Below are positions 34,182-64,000 of a DNA stretch of 64,000 nucleotides, piece by piece. Made by a program: the position numbers and the translations under genes. A model generated the notes under the pieces. The model was not told the origin of the DNA. It searched no databases and worked only from the letters and a program-made list of their open reading frames with translations. Every line of letters starts with the position of its first letter. The stretch's first letter is position 1. Source of the stretch: Euglena gracilis (lineage: Eukaryota > Euglenida > Euglenophyceae > Euglenales); assembly GCA_039621445.1 (NCBI GenBank), contig CP154957.1, positions 28,220,798 through 28,284,797 on the forward strand, given 5' to 3'.

Positions 34182-34572
34182 CAGGGCTGGATAGAGGGAG
34201 AGGTTGAGGTAGAGGTGGAGGTCACCTCTACCTCTACTATCCCTCTATGTCACCTCAATGTCAATTTTTCAAGGAAAGTGGCTTATCAAAGAAAATTTTG
34301 CCGAACAAAGGAAATTTTATGGAAAAAAAAGCAGAAATTGGCCATCCTTGTTACAAATCTCTTATGGCAATTTTTGAAACCACCCATCCGAATATTTTTT
34401 CTCATTCCTAACCCAACTAAGATGCATTGAGATGCTAATTTGCCAAGTTTGAGGCATTTGGAGCCTTTTGTGGCCCTTATTGGTGCCCGTTTATGACATA
34501 GAGGTAGAGGTAGAGGTGGGCCAGATAGAGGTAGAGGACTTTGACCTCTACCTCTACCTTTATCCAGCCCTG
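34182..34572. mobile_element. hAT-like MITE family A, copy 2, just 5' of MCM3
   Basis: It starts CAGGGCTGGATAGAGG and ends TTATCCAGCCCTG. A 7-bp direct repeat, GTGTCTT, flanks it (34175-34181 and 34573-34579). The interior matches 21593-22027 in reverse orientation, and AGGTAG arrays lie near both ends. It ends 170 bp before the first MCM3 exon. Confidence 0.87.
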
Positions 34573-34749
34573 GTGTCTTTGTGTCCTAAAATGTGTATTG
34601 GTCACCATGAGTTTCTTTTTTCCCGCAATTTTGAAAGCTCACTCTTTTGTGACCGTGCCAATTTGTGGGCGGATCTGGTTCTCTCTGTCGGACATTTTCT
34701 TCATTCCAGGCATCCTTTCACTGTCTGTTTGCATTCTGGCAGAGGAGCA

Positions 34750-61461
<26,712 letters not shown>

Positions 61462-63676
61462 CCGCCCCCCGGACCGCCCGCAGCCCCTGCCCTGTGAATA
61501 TTGTGAATACCGACGTGAAGGCGATGTCGTATTCCATGTCGATACTCGGTTTGGCCCACCCTGGTCTGCATCCGACGTTTCTCTCCTCTCTGCCCACTGA
61601 GCGCATCTGTTTCTGAGTGAATCTGTTTCCCGTAAACCTGGGGCAATGTTTTATGTGAAAATCACATTATATCACCCCAAACAAAAACACACAAGAGTTG
61701 CAACATACCTCTCTGACCAGCCACATCAGGTTATTTGCTTTTTTGCGGTTACTGTTTTTTTGGCCCTGCATTCCGTTACCTCACAAGGCGAAATAGTTCA
61801 TGTGGCTTTTCCTGGATGAAGTGCCAAGTTTTCGAAGTCATAGAAAACTTCAAGTTACCGAAAAAAGCCCCAAAGTGGAACATGGAATTTGCCACATTGT
61901 GTTTTTTTTTGGATGAGGGATGATGAAGGGCGCTGAAACATTTTGTTCTCACCAAATGAAAGTAGGTCCCACACAGCAATTTTTTTGGTTTTTCTGAGCT
62001 GTGGATTCTTTCTATCTTCCTACTATTATAACATGAGATTATGGTGTGCGAGGCCTCCCTCATTTTTGGTGCATTTGGTGCTTTTTTGCCCCCCCCCCCC
62101 CCCCCGTAGATTCTTCTTCCGTTCTTTTCCCCAGAACATCATCTCTGTGGGCAGTCGCCCGCATTGCCCATCCCCCACACAGGGCAAACGCCCGCTGCCT
62201 CGGCCGTGTGCCCTGTCTCGCGCTTTGTAGATTCCGCTTTTTAGTATGATGTCGGTCGTCACATCTGCCATGTTGAAAGCCTGCAGTGAAACAACAGGGA
62301 CAGGTTTTTTTTGGCTTCGGGGATGCCGATGCACTGGCATGCATGGTGTGTAGCACACCGTGCATACGGTGCATACTATGCGCACCATGTGTCTTTCAGT
62401 TGCCAATTCTTTTTTCAAAAAAAAAATCAATGCAAGACACAGAAAGTGTGTCAGAAAAAAATAGTTTGAATTTGCGTTTCCCTGGTCAAATTTTATCGAA
62501 GGATGCACTCTGCAAAGTGCACGCAGCGTGCTGCACGGTGTTCTGTACATCGTGTGCCGGCATCCCTTGGCCATTGATTGTTTGTGATTGCAACTCAGTG
62601 TGAGCATTTGCAAAAGCATGCAAATTTCTGCAATGCAAAAAAATGGCCACACAAGTCGACAAAAGTGGCCAAAAGCAATCAAAAATGCAGCAAAAAGTGC
62701 CAGCGGTGGTCGCGGTGCAAAGAAACAATAAGTACAAATGTGAGCCATCAAGCAAAATAGCGCATTAGAGGGGTGGGTCAGTATCCCAGACCTCCCAAAA
62801 CCAAAATAGGTTCAGTTTTTTTTTCCCTGACTGGTCTACTCAAGATGGGGTCAGGTTAATTTATGTCCCCAACCCAGGGCTGTACAAGAATTCTTGAACC
62901 AAATGGTGGTGGGGGGGTCGACTCCCCCACCAGGCCTTCCCGTATTTCCTTCGGCGCTGAAGGAAAGGCGCTGAAGGAATTTTTCATTTCACGGTGATGT
63001 GGTGGGTGTGTGGAGGACAGGTTCAATACAAGGAGGGTGTACGGGGTTTAGGTGGAGGGTTGTTCCTGGGGGGGGGTACCCAGGACCCGCCCAACATTTT
63101 CCTTCTGGCATTTTGTGGCGAAGATTTTTGGCATTTTTGACAAGTTTTGCCCAAAAAGTGCCCAAAATGTCACTTTTGGCCGTTTTGGGGGGTCAAGAAC
63201 TTTCGGCCGGGCCGAAAATCGGTCACCCAGATTGCGCCGCTGCTCAGGTGGGGGGTGTCCCCCCCCCTCCAACCCACCTCCCCTCCAACCTGCCCTTATA
63301 TCTAAGCCTGGGGGCCAATCCCCAGAACTTCTTCGACAGCTTTGTCCCAACCCCAGAACCTCGGATTGCACTGAATGTGTGGTCACTGCGCATGCAGCTG
63401 CGGCGATGAGCCATGGTGCCCAGTGCCATTGCCCTCCCTTTGCCTGATGGCTGCAGCACATTCTGCTCACTTTGCGCATCATTTCCCACTCTCCACGTTT
63501 GTCGATTCCCGTGTGACCATTTCACCATACCTCTCCGCCACGGCATTTCACCAAGGAGGGTGCTTTGGGTTTTTTTTTTACGCCCAAACTGGAACCTCAT
63601 CTGTCGGGTCTTTTCAATTTGACAGGCCAAGTCCAAAGCTGTGTTTCTCAGTTGCGTATTTGTGGCAGGTGGAGAT
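61462..63676. other. Downstream of MCM3, no gene recognised
   Basis: No conserved frame is visible. Around 63010-63260 lies a block sharing GAGGGTGTACGGG…TTAG and CAGGTGGGG with 48690-48985, probably another decayed element. A short plus-strand frame ending TGA near 63407 (QNFFDSFVPTPEPRIALNVW) could be an exon of a following gene, but I cannot identify it. The CAGGGCTGTACAAG at 62876 looks like a lone hAT-type end. Confidence 0.4.
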
Positions 63677-63977
63677 CAGGCTTGCGCTTAGTCGGGTGCC
63701 TACCCCACGGGGGGGGGGGTGGGTGCTAGGGGCAGGCACCCCATAGCACCCGATCCGGGGGGGGGGGGAGGGTTTCGGGGGGCCTGCCCCTAGCAGGCAC
63801 CCCCCTCCGACCCCAGCGCCGAAGGCGCCGGGGGCCCGGAAACGGCCATTTTCAATGAAAATTTTCTGGGTCCGGCCCGGACCCCTATCCCCCCGGGGGG
63901 GGGGGGGGCCTGCTAGGGGCAGGCACCCTATAGCACCCCCCCCCCCTCCCCCCCCCCGGTTGGTAAGCACAAGCATG
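63677..63977. mobile_element. hAT-like MITE family B, copy 2 (301 bp, uninterrupted)
   Basis: It starts CAGGCTTGCGCTTAGTCGGG and ends GGTTGGTAAGCACAAGCATG. The exact 8-bp target duplication is GTGGAGAT (63669-63676, 63978-63985). It is the cleanest copy and shows what 43287-44116 looked like before its internal insertion. Confidence 0.94.
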
Positions 63978-64000
63978 GTGGAGATCTATTGTAAGGGTTC

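Noticed and set aside
62026-62751. 240-codon minus-strand open frame downstream of MCM3
   Set aside because: No recognisable domain, odd composition, and part of it lies over C-run and repeat sequence.

Overview
This is a eukaryotic nuclear window. The evidence is one gene in many exons with GT-AG and some GC/GA-AG introns, a large tandem satellite, and dense transposable elements. The species cannot be fixed from the sequence. A protist with a big, repeat-rich genome fits. Non-canonical GC/GA donors in the MCM3 gene are a trait best known from dinoflagellates, but this is only a hint.

Layout. Positions 1-19017 are one uninterrupted satellite built from three related modules (34 + 34 + 44 bp), arranged as 112-bp ABC and 78-bp BC units. 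All long open frames there are by-products of the repeat. Positions 19.0-26.1 kb are a graveyard of short non-autonomous DNA elements, many tipped by runs of C/G, plus decayed transposase pieces: a CENP-B/Tc5-like N-terminus on the minus strand and a hAT C-terminal dimerisation segment on the plus strand. Positions 26.2-28.7 kb hold a 5'-truncated LINE whose ORF keeps the RT core, a CCHC-like knuckle and a probable restriction-like endonuclease. Positions 29.1-29.5 kb hold a frameshifted EF-1alpha pseudogene that still shows an intron. Positions 30.1-34.6 kb are repeats, MITEs and a weak Tc1/mariner-like remnant.

The main gene is MCM3, a subunit of the MCM2-7 replicative helicase, on the plus strand from the ATG at 34750 to the TGA at 61461. 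I reconstruct about 22 coding exons (about 2.3 kb of coding sequence in 26.7 kb) covering the N-terminal domain, Walker A, Walker B, arginine-finger and C-terminal winged-helix regions. At least one small exon is not found, and three junctions use, or appear to use, GA or GC donors. The introns are packed with MITEs, microsatellites and duplicated segments.

The most notable pattern is the transposon landscape. Several MITE families have exact target-site duplications of 7-8 bp (hAT-like), and a separate group has poly-C terminal inverted repeats flanked by TA. One 873-bp element with inverted ends carries, twice, a stretch nearly identical to the core of the 19-kb satellite, which suggests that satellite and element share ancestry. 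Downstream of MCM3 no gene is recognised before another MITE copy at 63.7 kb.
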